Shown: positions 11,519 through 23,906 of the stretch, piece after piece
Position numbering within the stretch: position 1 is the stretch's first letter
How the letters are laid out: each line of letters begins with the position of its first letter
NCBI RefSeq assembly: GCF_029784165.1
Contig: NC_073694.1
Location: 167,800,118-167,864,117, forward strand
Reading direction: 5' to 3'
From: Wyeomyia smithii
Lineage: Eukaryota; Arthropoda; Insecta; Diptera; Culicidae
DNA: 64,000 nucleotides
Position numbers and translations under genes: made by a program
Notes under the pieces: generated by a model
Databases searched by the model: none
What the model saw: only the letters and a program-made list of their open reading frames with translations
What the model was told of the DNA's origin: nothing

Positions 11519-13825
11519 GCCTTTCTCCTAGAAAGGTATAGCAATCACTTGCAAAACCGAAAGTATAAAAGTGCTCCAAAGGGCCGAATGGCATATATCA
11601 CTCGACTCAGCTCGACGAGCTGAGCATTTTCTGTATGTGTGTATGTGTGTGTGTATGTGCAGATTTTTATTCTCACTCACTTTTCTCAGAGATAGCTGGA
11701 CCGATTTTCATGAAATTAATTGCAAGTGAAAGGTCTTGTTGCCCCATAAGACCCTATTGAATTTCATTGTAATCGGATTTTTAGTTTAGAGGTTATGTTT
11801 AAAAATGTGAAAATCATGAAACATCAATATCTCAGAAACCACACAACTGATTTGAACAAAATTGGTCTCAAAAGAACGGGCTACCTATGAAACCTTTAAG
11901 TTTTAAATTTCATAAAGATTGAACTTGTGGTTCAGAAGTTATGAAAAGAAACGTGTTCTGAAGACTGTTTAATCTCACTCATGTTTCTCAGAGATGGCTG
12001 TACCAATTTTCAAGAAATTAGTGCCAAATGGAAGGTCTAATTGCCCCATAAGACCCTATTGATTTGTTTTGCAGTCCCTCCAGCTATGCAAAGGAACATA
12101 TTCCGAAGACTACTTGGACTCACTCACTTTTCTCAGAGATGGCCGACCCGATTTCCACAAAATTAGTGTCAAATGAATGGTCTATCTGCCTCAGAAGACC
12201 CTGTTGAATTTTACTGTAATCGAACTGTAACTTCATTTGTAATGTGCCGACTTGTGAAAATCACGAAACTTCATTATCTCAGAAACTACACAACCGATTC
12301 TAGAAAATCTATAACGAGCGTCTTAGCAGAGTGATTGAGATCAATCAAAGAAATAGTTATCGGTTTCCGTTATACTCTACTAAATTTTTTGGAAATATTG
12401 AAATTCAGTCCGCAAATATATATTTCGACTGTGACGTACAGTCTTCCTCAGTGCTTATGTGGACTGGTAAAGAGCAAAGCGTAAATCCTGTTTTTTTATT
12501 TGTAGTAGGTAAAAATGAAAATTTAGCACCCTTAATTGGAGTTAGGTAGGGAATTATGCGGTCGATTGTTTACCGTACCATGTCTGGGGTTTTTGGGAAG
12601 CAGATTGAATAGCCATGAGGGGTGATTACCTGCGTCTTTATTGAGAAGCGTGCATGAGTGTTGTTTATAACCGATTTGATTATTATTATCAGATGAGCGG
12701 GCTAGTTAAGGGTTAACTGATGAATTATGATTGAACACGTGGTTTCAAAGTTTGGCTGCCCTACACGTTCCCATTTCATTTGATTATAATCGAACTTAAG
12801 CAACCGTTATGTATTAAATTGTTAATAAAACAACGAAAGTCTATTATCTCAAAGATTACATGACTTATTTGAACATAACTAGTGTCATACGAACGAGTCA
12901 TCTCTCAAACTTACAAATAACAAACTTCATAACAATTTGATATGTGGCTCAAAAGTTATGGAAAGAAGAGAAATTCAAAGACTATTTAAAACTATACCTG
13001 CTTTGATCGATATATGTGGCCTCAACATAATTTAAATGCGGTGTCGTACTATTTGAACGTTCCAAGTTCATTGATTCCTTGCGGTTTGTTTGAAGTCTGC
13101 AAATGCACGACGAATCGGCCATAGGATATGATCAAAGTCAAATAACAAATCGTTTGAAATGATTGGTTTTATCGAAATGACAACATCCTCGTCTTTTGGC
13201 TTCTGTACATCGCCTTAATTCTGAATATATTCATATTGGATGGTATTCTGTCATTATCAGCAGACTTTCTGGCATCAATCTGACACCGGAAATACCCATA
13301 TTGGGAGGTATTTTTGGTTGTTTTCCAGAAACATTTACCTGCCAAATTTTGTTCCATTTGGTTGATTAGTTCTCGAGATGTGCACAAATTTGTGTTTCAT
13401 CCAACTATTATGGACATATTAGTTACCCCTTAAAACATCCACATGCCAAATTCGGTTTCATTTGCTTGGTTTGTTCTTGAGTTGTGCAGAAATTTATGTT
13501 TCATTTGTATGGGACCCCTCCCTTCCAGAAGAGGGAGGGGTCTCAAACTATCATAGGAACCTTTATCGGCACCAAAAACCCCTACATACAAATTTTCACG
13601 TCGATCGGTTCGGTAGTTTTCGGGCCTATATAGATCAGACAGACAGACAGACTTGACTGCATTTTTATATGTAAAGATTACAACATCAATATTTTAGAAC
13701 CTAAAGAGTGAATATACATTTATTGGATTGAAGCGTTCATGAAAATCTATTTTTACAAATAAAAAATTGAATGAGAAAGGCTGGGTCTGACCGCTAGGTG
13801 GATTAATTTAGGTTTTTTTTTTTAA
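11519..13825. mobile_element. Long non-autonomous repeat with GCCTTTCTC ends and internal repeats
   Basis: The left edge GCCTTTCTCCTAGAAAGG and the right edge GAGAAAGGCTGGGTCTGACC carry a 9-bp inverted match. I recognise this overall pattern as a very common mosquito dispersed repeat. Inside, a block beginning CTCACTCACTTTTCTCAGAG occurs three times (about 11669, 11970, 12117). A second block (GCCAAATT...GTTCCATTTG) occurs twice, near 13336 and 13447. A GTGT-rich microsatellite (11635-11660) and a GATCAGACAGACAGACAG tract (13632-13650) are also present. No coding frame is credible. The exact boundaries and superfamily are uncertain. Confidence 0.55.
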
Positions 13826-14786
13826 TTTTTTGTCAAAAGTCTATTTTTTTTATTTTAACATAGTTCGTTTTTCATAAAACACATTGAACAAAAAATAGAG
13901 TAGCGGGCTTGCGAACTAAAGATCAAAACCTTAACCCAGACATGAAGCGCTACTACGTTAGTTATTTTGTCTACTATTTTAACAAACGTATTACAAAATT
14001 AAACAGTAATTACCGTTTGACTTCTGAGGTATCAGAGGTAGTGGTGGTGGTTTCATTTTCGTTTTCACAGAATGTTCTCCAGTACGGAAAACAAAGACGT
14101 AAATCTATGTCTATACTGAGGTCACCTACAATTATATTCACTTAATTGCGGAAGCAAATACAATCTTCCAATGAAATAAAATTTAAAAAAAACACATGTA
14201 TTAGTGTTGATATATCACCGTTTGTGGCAGAATACACAATATAAATTCTGAATAAATATTAGTGAATAATTAATTAATCACAAAACATCCCCCCATTTAA
14301 AAAACATAATAAAAATCTAAGTAATGTTTCAGTATGAAAAGTTGTAATGTCCCACTCTTATTTGTCATTGTTTGTGCCCTAAGACAAAAAGGTTTTTGAT
14401 GACACAACCAGTAATATTTAATAAATTTGACCTAAACAACAAATGGGTTTAAGTACTATACAACGAGAGAAAATCAATAATCGAGAGACATTGAAGTTAG
14501 CAACTGTTCTGCTCCTCGCATATCCACATGTTCGATATGCGTTAACTCTTCCAGTGCAGGATGTAAATTCTATGACACCATCTCCGCGAAAAGCGCTGTA
14601 ACAAGAGACGACTACCCGCAGTGTATTCGATTAAAAGAAAAATTTTACTGCAATCAATGTCAACCGCAGATAGCATGAAACAGAAATATCAAGCTTCAAG
14701 AAAGCAACTATTTAAGGAGCATTCTTCCAAATGTTCCGATCCAGTATTGTAGTAGAAGTGCAGCTTAGTGAGTCTCCGCAGCGGAG
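13826..14786. other. Intergenic, upstream of the small secreted gene
   Basis: AT-rich, with no supported coding region. CTATTTAAGG near 14709, about 75 nt before the next start codon, is a possible TATA-like element. Confidence 0.35.
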
Positions 14787-15655
14787 ATGGAGTTCAACAG
14801 GATATTCCTCTGGATAGGGGGACTCCTGCAGCTGATGGTACTTGCGTACTGTCAGCCGGCCGCTCAGCCCACTCCGGACAAGAGTAATGTCTATAAAGGT
14901 GATTTCTTTATTTTATTTTCATATGAGAATGCCTTTTTTGTAACTACAGTTACAGTTTTATAAAATCCATTTTCTCTCATTTTCATTGAATGTGCTGCTA
15001 GATTTGCTGCTTGGCAAAACGGAAGAAGATTTTGCCAGTATGATTAGTGTAGAGGAACTCGGACAGCCGAAGCTGCGTATGTTTAGTCTGATTTTGGTGA
15101 AGTTGGCACATTTTTTCTATTTCTCCAAAAGAATGGTTCAGTTGGAAGAATCTTTTGGAACAGTAAAATTAATTAGTATCTCTAGTTGCGTAAAAAATGT
15201 ATTTTAAATGGTAGTACATGTTTAAACTTCTGTGTTACAGTGTTTTTCCGTACTCCAATAACTTCCTTTGCGGATGTAAGCCTAAGCGACGGATACGATA
15301 AACGAACTGTCAACATGTATAAAAGTTGGTTCCACATTGACGAAGAAATCGCTAGTCGTGGTTAATAATAATTGATTCTGTTCTCCACAGATATGATGCT
15401 AAATAAAGACGCACCCGAAACTCTGATCGAAGATCGCGAACAAAGTAAGGAAGCTGCTCGGTTCACGTTTCCACGGGTTGCGGTGAAACGATCGCCAGGA
15501 GCGATTCTCAGCTGGGCTATTCCAGCGGCAAACAGAGTGTATGAGTTGGCACTGCTTAAGATTTCTTTCAAATTATATTTCAATTATCATTTTAACAGCC
15601 GCGTTATCAACACCAACTATCGACCCCCTGGAATGAATAGACCGGCAGCTTAAGC
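14787..15655 (+). CDS. Unrecognised small secreted protein, possible peptide precursor
   Basis: ATG at 14787 opens a classical signal peptide (MEFNRIFLWIGGLLQLMVLA, then YCQPAAQ). Proposed exons: 14787-14898, 15002-15076, 15241-15324, 15391-15536 or 15538, and 15599-15655. The first two junctions are good GT-AG sites that keep frame. The third intron is least certain: a donor at 15361 would leave only 30 nt, so 15325 (66 nt) is preferred, or exon 3 may be skipped. The last intron is 60 or 62 nt; the 60-nt choice ends NYRPPGMNRPAA. The product is about 150 residues, without cysteines after the signal region, and has a Lys-Arg pair (RVAVKRSPGAILSW) that could be a convertase site. AATAAA lies at 15699-15704. 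I do not recognise a family. It converges with PIG-S. Confidence 0.6.
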
Positions 15656-15902
15656 TGAATGAGAATGATTGATGACCTCCAAGTAACGATTGGACTTCAA
15701 TAAAAAAAAACCGACACAATCGATGTTCCACCAACCAAACCAAAGGCATCTTCAGAACCACGTGTGATCGTAATAATGCTAGCATCAATATGGATTTAAA
15801 CAATGTTCTGTTCTTTCAATACATTTTTTCGGGTTAGGAAGTTCAAACACTAGCGCCTGTAGCCTATTGTCCTCTTTTTAAAAAGAAAAATCTGTCCTCT
15901 AC

Positions 15903-17727
15903 TTACTCGGTTTTCTGCTTACCGTAGCGTTTCCGCCAAAATTTACTGATAGTGCTGAAGGAAAAAACCACTGGAATCATGATGGGTAAAAACAGCGGAA
16001 TGTAGATGGCGTATTTCTGTTCACTCGGGAAGTACAGTAGTGCCAGCATACTCGGGTCGAAAAACGCACGCTCGGCTGAAATGTACGCTAATTTCGCTTC
16101 CTCAGCGGCATTTGCCAAGTTGTTCTCTAGTAAATGTTGCTTTGCCAACAGGATCCGATCGTAAGCGTCCTTGATCGCCGCTCCTACTTGGTCGTTTATA
16201 ACGATATACTCAATTCCTCCAAGAAGCTGAATTAACGACTGTAGCGTCAGCGTAGCGGAATGTATTCTGTAAATCGTGTTTGATCGAACAAATGTATCGA
16301 CTTCCCACAGACGAGGTGCGATAGAGTTATATGGTGCGATAGCACAGTCCAGTAAAGGAATCTAAAAAAAAGTATAAGCTAGTGGTATATGACACCGGTC
16401 AAGTGAGATGCTCTACTAACATTATTTTCCAAATCAAATATCTTCCGAAGTTGGTACAACAGTACAGGCATCACATCCTGCGAACTGACATACACTTCGG
16501 AATTTTCAGGATCGTCCAAGCATCGTTTCACTGTTTCTTCTGGTGGGTTTGCAAATACGACACCACCCCATTTGGCGGACGTGAACGCTTCTACATTGGC
16601 ATTGGTTGCCCGAATACCATCGTTTCTGTAGATGCGAAGTGGAGCCAACTCACACGGGGGCACGTACGCAACTAAATGAATGCCTGGGTCATCCGTTATC
16701 TGATTGCCCAGTTTCTTTTCGAACGAAGTAATGATATGCGGAAGTGCGAGCTCCGGTAATACGAAATGTCGACCGAGTTGGGTTTCATCCGGTACTTGCT
16801 TCTGAGGAAACTGCAAAATCTCCACTTCGTAGATCCATTGGGTTTTAATGGTGAAATTTGAAACAGCTCCCAATGCCGTCAAGAAAGGTGCAATGTAATC
16901 TGTAGCGTCAAGCAATTTTTTTTTTCGTTTTTGTTTTTAAATGCTTCATGCATCTTAATACTCACTCTCGGCAGCTAACCGCACGTTCCAATGAACCTTC
17001 TGCTTGTCGGGTCGTGGATTGAACACAGAAATTAGTACATCATATTGTGGCTGCATAGGAGCTGTATTCAAACGCAGTTGACGAACTTTACTGGTTTGCA
17101 TATCCTTGGAACCAAGAATAGCCTTGAGCTTATACTCCTGAAGAATCCACGAGGTCAGTACTTGATAAAGTTTTAGCGTAGCTGAAACCATAATTTCAAT
17201 TGGATAAAAAAGGCTGGATTGCATTCAACATTTAAACTTACTTGCACTTTCGGAAATAAACGCCGACCGTTCTGAGGTTACCAGAACATCATCTTCAAGT
17301 TTGCCCCATTCGATCAGCACAAAATTTCCCGCTTCCAAAGGATATCGTTTGAGAATAGCTGCCTCCAAAGCAGCTGGAGTTTTTGCGGCATTTGCAACGG
17401 CTGGATCCAACGTAAAATCTTCCAACTGTAGATTGAACACGACTGTAACAAAACAAAAATCAAACCTGCCCAGAGTACTTTAACAATTTGGCTTACAATT
17501 ATTCTCGAATTTCTTGCTTAACTCGAACAACAGAATATCGCGGCGCTCTGGAGATCGTACGAATAGTCCCAGTCGAATGGAGGCACGGATAGGACTTTCA
17601 GCTAATGCCTCAATCTCGGCATACGGTAGCGGAACACGGTACACTTCGGTAGTTTTCCACCACATCGGCACTCCAATAACGATGATGACCACGATAAAGG
17701 CCAGTGTAGCATAGATGTGGATAATGT
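15903..17727 (-). CDS. PIGS: GPI transamidase subunit PIG-S (first exon not identified)
   Basis: Five exons read on the minus strand with GT-AG junctions: 17727-17498, 17442-17242, 17181-16966, 16899-16421 and 16361-15903. The product (about 527 residues seen) starts in the N-terminal membrane segment (YATLAFIVVIIVIGVPMWWKTTEVYRV), the typical PIG-S opening. The luminal domain runs through TQWIYEVEILQFP and SAKWGGVVFANP. It ends in a second hydrophobic helix (IYIPLFLPIMIPVVFSF) and a short basic tail (KFWRKRYGKQKTE). PIG-S belongs to the ER GPI transamidase complex with GPAA1, PIG-K, PIG-T and PIG-U, which attaches GPI anchors to proteins. The exon at 17727 begins after an acceptor, so roughly ten N-terminal residues lie upstream in an exon I could not place. 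Confidence 0.93.
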
Positions 17728-19980
17728 CTGAGAAAATGATAAAACGATTATTCTCATGCGTTTCTTTGCGTTACGCTAATGCAAAGGGGATGTTATATTG
17801 AGAGCTTTTTGAAAAATTTGTTCATAATGGGGATTGAACCTTTTGATAACTGTTTATTGAACAAAAAATAAATTCCTGTATATTTCGGATAAAAATACAA
17901 TATAATGTTATGTATAGAGAGCTATGAAGTTATATAAGGTCGTTGAACTCATCATAGTTATCCTTCCTGGAAAAAAGGATTTTTCTATGTATCCACCAAA
18001 TTTGATTTGGCTTTAAACAGCACTATGCTTTTGTAATATTTCCTATCATTCACAACATTCGCCATGTTTTTAGCTAACGGTTTTCAAAGGCCTTTAACGA
18101 TCTCCTAGGGCTACTTCAGCTCACCCTCTAACGATCTCCTAGGGCTACTTCAGCTCACCCTCTTACAGCTTCAGCTTCGGTACAGCTTCGAGCTAATGGA
18201 AATGTAGGTTTGTGTATGACGTAAATCACGCAAACACGGTACGTAAGATGGTTCCCAGGAAATTGGGAGTTCGGTTACACTATGTTCCAAGTATCCGAAA
18301 GCAAGTTTTCTTCTCCCATGCCATTGAAGATTTAAGACCGCCATTCGAAATCGTCAGATTTGAATAATTACTCAAGTAATAATAGGTAAAACCTGACGAA
18401 AATAGAGCCGATACCCTACCTTTTAAGTTTCAAAAAAATCGATTTTTTTATTGCATTATCTTGAAACACAACAGCTTGAGAACATTTTTACAAACTTTTA
18501 TAAAGATCTGAACAATAGGGAGAAAGTTAGAGCGATTTGCAGCGCGTCTCGCCACGGCCGCATAAGCTAAACTTGAAACTTTATACGCGTTTATCTCGGA
18601 ATGATGTTTCTCGAAAAATGACTTTGCCGTGTTTACGTGGTTGCGGTGAAATTACTGAACCGATTTTCTTCATCTTTTCGTTACAATGTTCGTTATTAAA
18701 TTCACCGGTCGTTAAACGATCGATTTTTGATACACGAAGTTTAACTTTGCCGGAAAAACAATTTTAATGTAAATTTCAGCGCTTAAAACATGTTTTTTTT
18801 TTCGGGAAAAACGCTCCCGTTTGCACTGAAAACAAAATACTTATAAAACGATCGTTCAGATACATGACACACATCTGAACTGATGAAATAATGATTTTTT
18901 TGATTTTAGTTGTTTTGGGAAAACGGCCATTACTTTCCAAATAATTGGTATTTCTTCTGAACAAACGTGTTTTGTTGTTATTGAATGATTAAACTTTCTG
19001 AAAATTACCACTTTTATGCAATAAAAAAAATGCTACACGCTTCAAAAAATTCCAAACTATGCACTTTTTCTCGAGCAAAAAGGTATTTAGCCTCTTAAAC
19101 ATGGTTGCTCTAGAGCACCATATATTCGGACGCAAATAACCTTTCGATATGTTCACTAATCGTGCTCAAAATGCGTAAATGAATTAAAAAATAATCAATC
19201 TTTGTACTGTAAAAAATATCAAAGAAAACAATCTCTATAGTTTCACAAGAAGTAAACGTCCGAAAAAAAATCTCCATATTTTCCGAAAAAGAAAAATTCA
19301 ATATTTCAAAGTGTTGAGTTGTTATCATATTTGTTATCTCGCTTTGTTTTATATGTTTGCGTTGGCTTGCGAAGAAGCGACTTTTTATTAGTCACCACCA
19401 ATTGAACGAGTAAACAAGGACTCATTATGGCATGATATATTTCTGGTGTTTCAAGAAAGAGAATCACATGTTGGTGAAATTTTTAGCGTTCTATATGCAA
19501 AACTTCTTGCGATTTATTGCAACAAAATAAAGGCTTACAGATTACATTTTTTTCAAATGCAAACAATAATTTATGATGAAACATGAACCATCTGTTCTAC
19601 CATTTTCGTTGCAAACGTGTATTGTGAAATTTTAAAATGAAATCGTTGTGGGAAAGAAAAGAGTTAACTACCGTTTGACTAAAATATGTTCCCATATGTT
19701 CTGAGCTTGGGCGAAGTTGACCAGTATCACTATGCTCTGATTTTTGAATTAATAAGGGCTAGACTAGCAATAAGGGTAATAGAGTAGTTCAGATCCTTTT
19801 AAACTTTATATCGAAAGGCAACAAATTTGGCAATTAATTTAAAGCCGCTCGTAAATTGAGTGAATTATTTATCATTACACATTAGATGACTACGTTTTAT
19901 ATAAAACATAAAATTTGGACGTGGATTTTCAATTCTAAAAAGAGCAAGAAACCAAGAAAATAATTTTTAATCGCGTGCTA
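17728..19980. other. Intergenic, degenerate repeat sequence
   Basis: It should contain the missing first exon and promoter of PIG-S, but no short exon with a clear start and donor could be chosen. Around 18540-18720 the text (GAAACTTTATACGCGTTTATCTC) resembles a stretch in the Mutator-like element near 62465, which suggests old transposon debris. No protein-coding frame is supported. Confidence 0.4.
18096..18163. repeat. Tandem duplication of a 34-bp unit
   Basis: The unit starting AACGATCTCCTAGGGCTACT occurs twice in direct succession (18096-18129 and 18130-18163) without visible differences. It is a recent local duplication and has no evident function. Confidence 0.8.
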
Positions 19981-20005
19981 CACAGCAACTACATTTATTT
20001 CATTA

Positions 20006-21969
20006 TCACTCTCGGTAGCTACATGCCAAAATATACGTGTAAGGATTATGGCAGTTCTCCGGCTGCTCGTCTTGCTGTTGCTGCTCTAAGAACGTGTTTC
20101 TAGACACGTACTTGGTGAATTTGGTAGTCCCTTCGGCTCGGTAAACCACATTCAACACATTATCCTTCGGATAGACGGTTAACAGTACCGGATCGTCATC
20201 GTCTTGTTCCTCCGAATTGCTACTGGGCTGTTGTTCGCCCTCCGGTACTAAGTAGGTAACCACTCCAACGTTGTCCTGTGCGTTTAGATAGAATAAAACA
20301 TCCAGGGTGCAGTCCGAGTAGGACGAAGAGTCACCCAGTACGGTATAGCAACCCTTCTGCCAGCGCTGCAGCTCGATGGCACATTTTGGCGTTTTCACTT
20401 TTGGCCCTGCCAAATCTAACTCGGTGTAGTCGTACAGCAGCTGGAACATGTCGCGACTACTGAACAGTTTGTGCAAGTCGGCCAACGGTCCACATTTGAC
20501 AGAGCCAAAGTCCAGAATCTCATATTTCCGAAGATGTGCGGGTCCTTTGATACTCCACTGTAAGTCGGCGTTTGTACGAAGTGTTTCACCCATAACCGAA
20601 AATATTTCCGGAATAAGAAATTCTTCTAATGAAACTTCAGAAAACATTTCCACCTTTTTCTGAATATTGTGCTTGACTTCATCAATGAAATAGACATTGT
20701 TTATCCATTCCATCAATGGCATTTCCTCCGGTTGTGGGCCAAAATAGTGCATATCAATTATAATGGAGGAGGGAGGTGGACTGTGCTCTTCAACCGGCCC
20801 ATGAAACCAACCGTTTATAGTTAGTCTAGGATACTCAAAAGTTGTTACCTCTCCAACTTGATGAAAGGATCTATCGCAAACTTTGAAGAATGCCAACTGA
20901 TTATTCTGAGGGTAGATGCTATCAGTCACGGGAAAGATTGGTAACACGTTTTCATCAGCAGTAAACAATTCCAGTGCCCCGCCATGAAGCGGGGACCATT
21001 TTCGGTGGGTATCCCACGGACTGAGGTAGAAAACAAACGCTATTCTCCTATCCGTAAGCAAATCATCGTGCACCAACAGATAATCACCAGCATTGTACAT
21101 CGAACAGGAAGCGGAAACGTGGGTAAGTTGAATACCAGTAATTTCCTGTATCAATGGAAGCACTTTTTCTTTCAGTAATCTATAAAACCTTGCAAGAGTA
21201 GGTTGTTGAACTCCACAAAGATCCACAGTTTGGTAGAATTCATACAAATCCATTTGTTTGCGTTTCCAGTCCATTACGCTGAATTCTCGTTCTAGTTGCT
21301 TGGTTATATTCGCACTTTGCTCATTTTCATCCAAAAAACGCTGCAGCACTGCTAGCGGAAACGGACGATTCTTCAGCTCGAAATCTTCTCCCTGCAAGAA
21401 TTCGTTTCGGGTCCAACTTTGGCTAAATCTACTCTTGAATTCCTCATCGACATAAACTGGATTGATGGTTACACTCTCCTCTAACCTTCGCAGTTTATGT
21501 CGGTCAACTTCCGGTGCGCATTCAGCAGGTCGTTTTTTACCTACAAAAAAAAGAACACATTGAAAAACATATCTTTTCCAGAGCTAGTGAACATTAATTG
21601 TTAAACTATTCAATCACACTCACCCATCATTTTTCCAGATATTTCTACGAAACACTTGAAATTCTGCACGAAACTGAAATTTGACATTGAACAATCTGGT
21701 AAACTCCGGTAAAAATGTTGGATTTTTTGTGTGAAAAATTCTTAACGCTAAGCTAACTGAATGCACCAAATGTTATTTACACAATCAAAAATTTTAAATT
21801 AAATAGAGATAACGGAAAACCTTTGGGTATAATATTTACCATCCTCATCAGATGTCCCGTTTGTCACGTCGTTTGTAGTTTGGCTACTGCCGGCGTTAAT
21901 CACTACTTCACCGGACTCCTTAGGCGATGGTGAACATTCGTTCGTGGACACCTCTTCCGCCGTGTCCAT
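20006..21969 (-). CDS. sud1: Prolyl 3-hydroxylase OGFOD1/Tpa1 family (sudestada1-like)
   Basis: Two exons, 21969-21840 and 21540-20006, join in frame to 554 residues, the size expected of the family. These are Fe(II)/2-oxoglutarate dioxygenases that hydroxylate a proline of ribosomal protein uS12 and affect translation and stress responses. The catalytic domain shows YNAGDYLLVHDDLL (metal ligands His about 201 and Asp about 203), RSFHQVGEV (distal His about 270) and YPRLTINGWFHGP (2-oxoglutarate Arg about 282). A second, degenerate double-stranded beta-helix half follows, as in Tpa1. The N-terminal 43 residues are acidic and Ser/Thr-rich. A possible alternative first exon (ATGATGG then GTGAGT) lies at 21630-21624. 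AATAAA on the minus strand (19999-19994) follows the stop almost immediately. Confidence 0.93.
21624..21630 (-). other. Possible alternative first coding exon of the prolyl hydroxylase gene
   Basis: On the minus strand ATGATGG is followed directly by the strong donor GTGAGT, in phase 1, the same phase as the regular first exon. Joining it to 21540 would give a protein starting MMGKKRP, without the 43-residue acidic N-terminus. No acceptor precedes it, so it would have to be a transcription-start exon. There is no transcript evidence. Confidence 0.35.
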
Positions 21970-23906
21970 GGAATAAAAATTTACGGCTATTGTAGTGGGT
22001 TTGAAGCAACACTATTTAAAACGAGACTTGAAACGAAACAAAAGAGTGCCGCTCCCAAAACAATATATTTTTGCAGCACACTACAGAATACGTTTTTGCA
22101 TCTGCCAGAAGAATGGGAATGAAGCCAGAACTGACAGTGACACAACTGACAACACATGCGCGGCGCGCGGCGAAAAGAATCCCAAAGGGTGTTCAAATTT
22201 TTAAAAATGATAATGCCTTTCGTTTAGTTTAAAATATGTTGATTTCAAATAATCCCTAATGAGTGATAAATTACCTCTTAAAGTTTTTTTTTATAGTTCT
22301 ACTACAATACGCTGAATGCAATCCTTTTTATATTTAAAGCTTTGCTCTTTCCCTTTACAGAAAAAACGCGTTTACGGTGTTGAAAGAGATTTTAAAGGCT
22401 GCTCGCACCTACGCGAACTATTATATGTAATTGTCAAAATGTGCGTGATGACAAAAGCAAAAATATTTCCTTCCTTCTTCTTCGCATGCAAAAACCAAAC
22501 AAATATAAGCAACACCGTCAACGCGAAAGACACTGCGATAAACGATGAAAGTAAGAAAGAGATGCCCGATAATTGTTTACGAACTATAAGTGCATGCCGT
22601 GGTGGACTAAAACTAACAAGTTTTACGATGCACCTAGAAAGCACGCCAGGTCAATAATGCGTCGAAATCGAGCGAGTAAATAAGGGTTTTGACACCAGTT
22701 AGGACAGTTAACATCTAGGGTCCATTTGATAGCGGAGAATCTAATCTAGTTTTTAAATAAAAACCACGTAGAGAATAGTTACTTTAGCTGAACCATTAAA
22801 TAAATGAAAAGTCAATCAAGAAAATCGCTGAAAGTAGATAGATCTCTTTGATATGTTGCTCTACAAATCTTTATCTGTCAAAAAGTGACAAATATTTGAC
22901 GCTTGGTCAAAAAGTGTATTACAGCCTTACCAGTTCGATTGGAACTTTTAATGACAGTCGGCCCAAACTATTACTCTAGGCCTTAAGATACAGGTTTGTA
23001 TTTGCAATATACGCCCTTTTGTTAGTTCAGTGACGAGTTCAAACGATTCTGAAGGGATTCCAGTTGCACTGATCTAACGGTAACTAAATAGGTTTTGTAT
23101 GACAGCCAAGTATAAATGACAGTTCTAAAAGGTATGCTATTCACGTCGATGCATTAGTATTAGTGAGCGTTATGAACTTTTCAGATTTTGTATGAAATTT
23201 GAAATGGTTATGCATTTTGAACAAAACTTATAAAACATACTTTCCTGAAAAGTTATAGAAATGATGTAGAAAAATGTTTTATTTGTGAGAAATACATAAA
23301 CACGCTGGGGTTTAGGTAAAATATGCTGTTTTTCATCATTTTGCCGATAACCTTTTTGCACTTTTCGTTTTTTTCTTGTACTCTTATAGCGCTTCTAAAC
23401 AGAGTCGCTTATGTTTCATACAGTAACAAAAGTCATGAGCTATGACAGTGACTAAGATTATGCTCCAACTATTAAAAATGTAGCATTTTTATATATTTTA
23501 TTTCGACATATTGTCGCAATTTTTCACACTAAATCTAAATTAATATCAATTTCTAGTGTGTTTCAACTGGAGATTTACTTTTCAACCAAAAAAATCAAAT
23601 ATAAAACAACATAAAACGAGAAATTTCCAAAAATGCTCCGAATTCCATACAAAACGCGAAGTTTTTCATAACGAGATTTGTTTGTGTGCGTGGATAGACA
23701 AAAACGTAGCATACCTTGTAGAACTGTCATCATACTTGGACGCAAGCAGCCGTTCATTTCCGTTACGCATTCATTCATTGACAAAACACCTAGCTGGAAG
23801 GTTGTGTTTTATCCGTGACGCCGTCCAAATCGTACTCGCAAAGCTAGGAAAAACAGTCTTCTGAAGAATTGATTGACCTTTGACCAGTGGATCCCGATTC
23901 AACAAA
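21970..23906. other. Intergenic between the prolyl hydroxylase and CHP genes
   Basis: The two genes diverge here, so both promoters lie in this interval. Short frames at 22316-22657 and 23556-23864 show no family resemblance. A segment at about 22540-22650 (AAGAAAGAGATGCCCGATAA...) is related to 32565-32650, indicating a shared dispersed repeat. No gene is supported. Confidence 0.4.

Noticed and set aside
22316..22657. 113-codon plus-strand frame
   Set aside because: No family resemblance, and it overlaps a dispersed repeat segment shared with 32565-32650.
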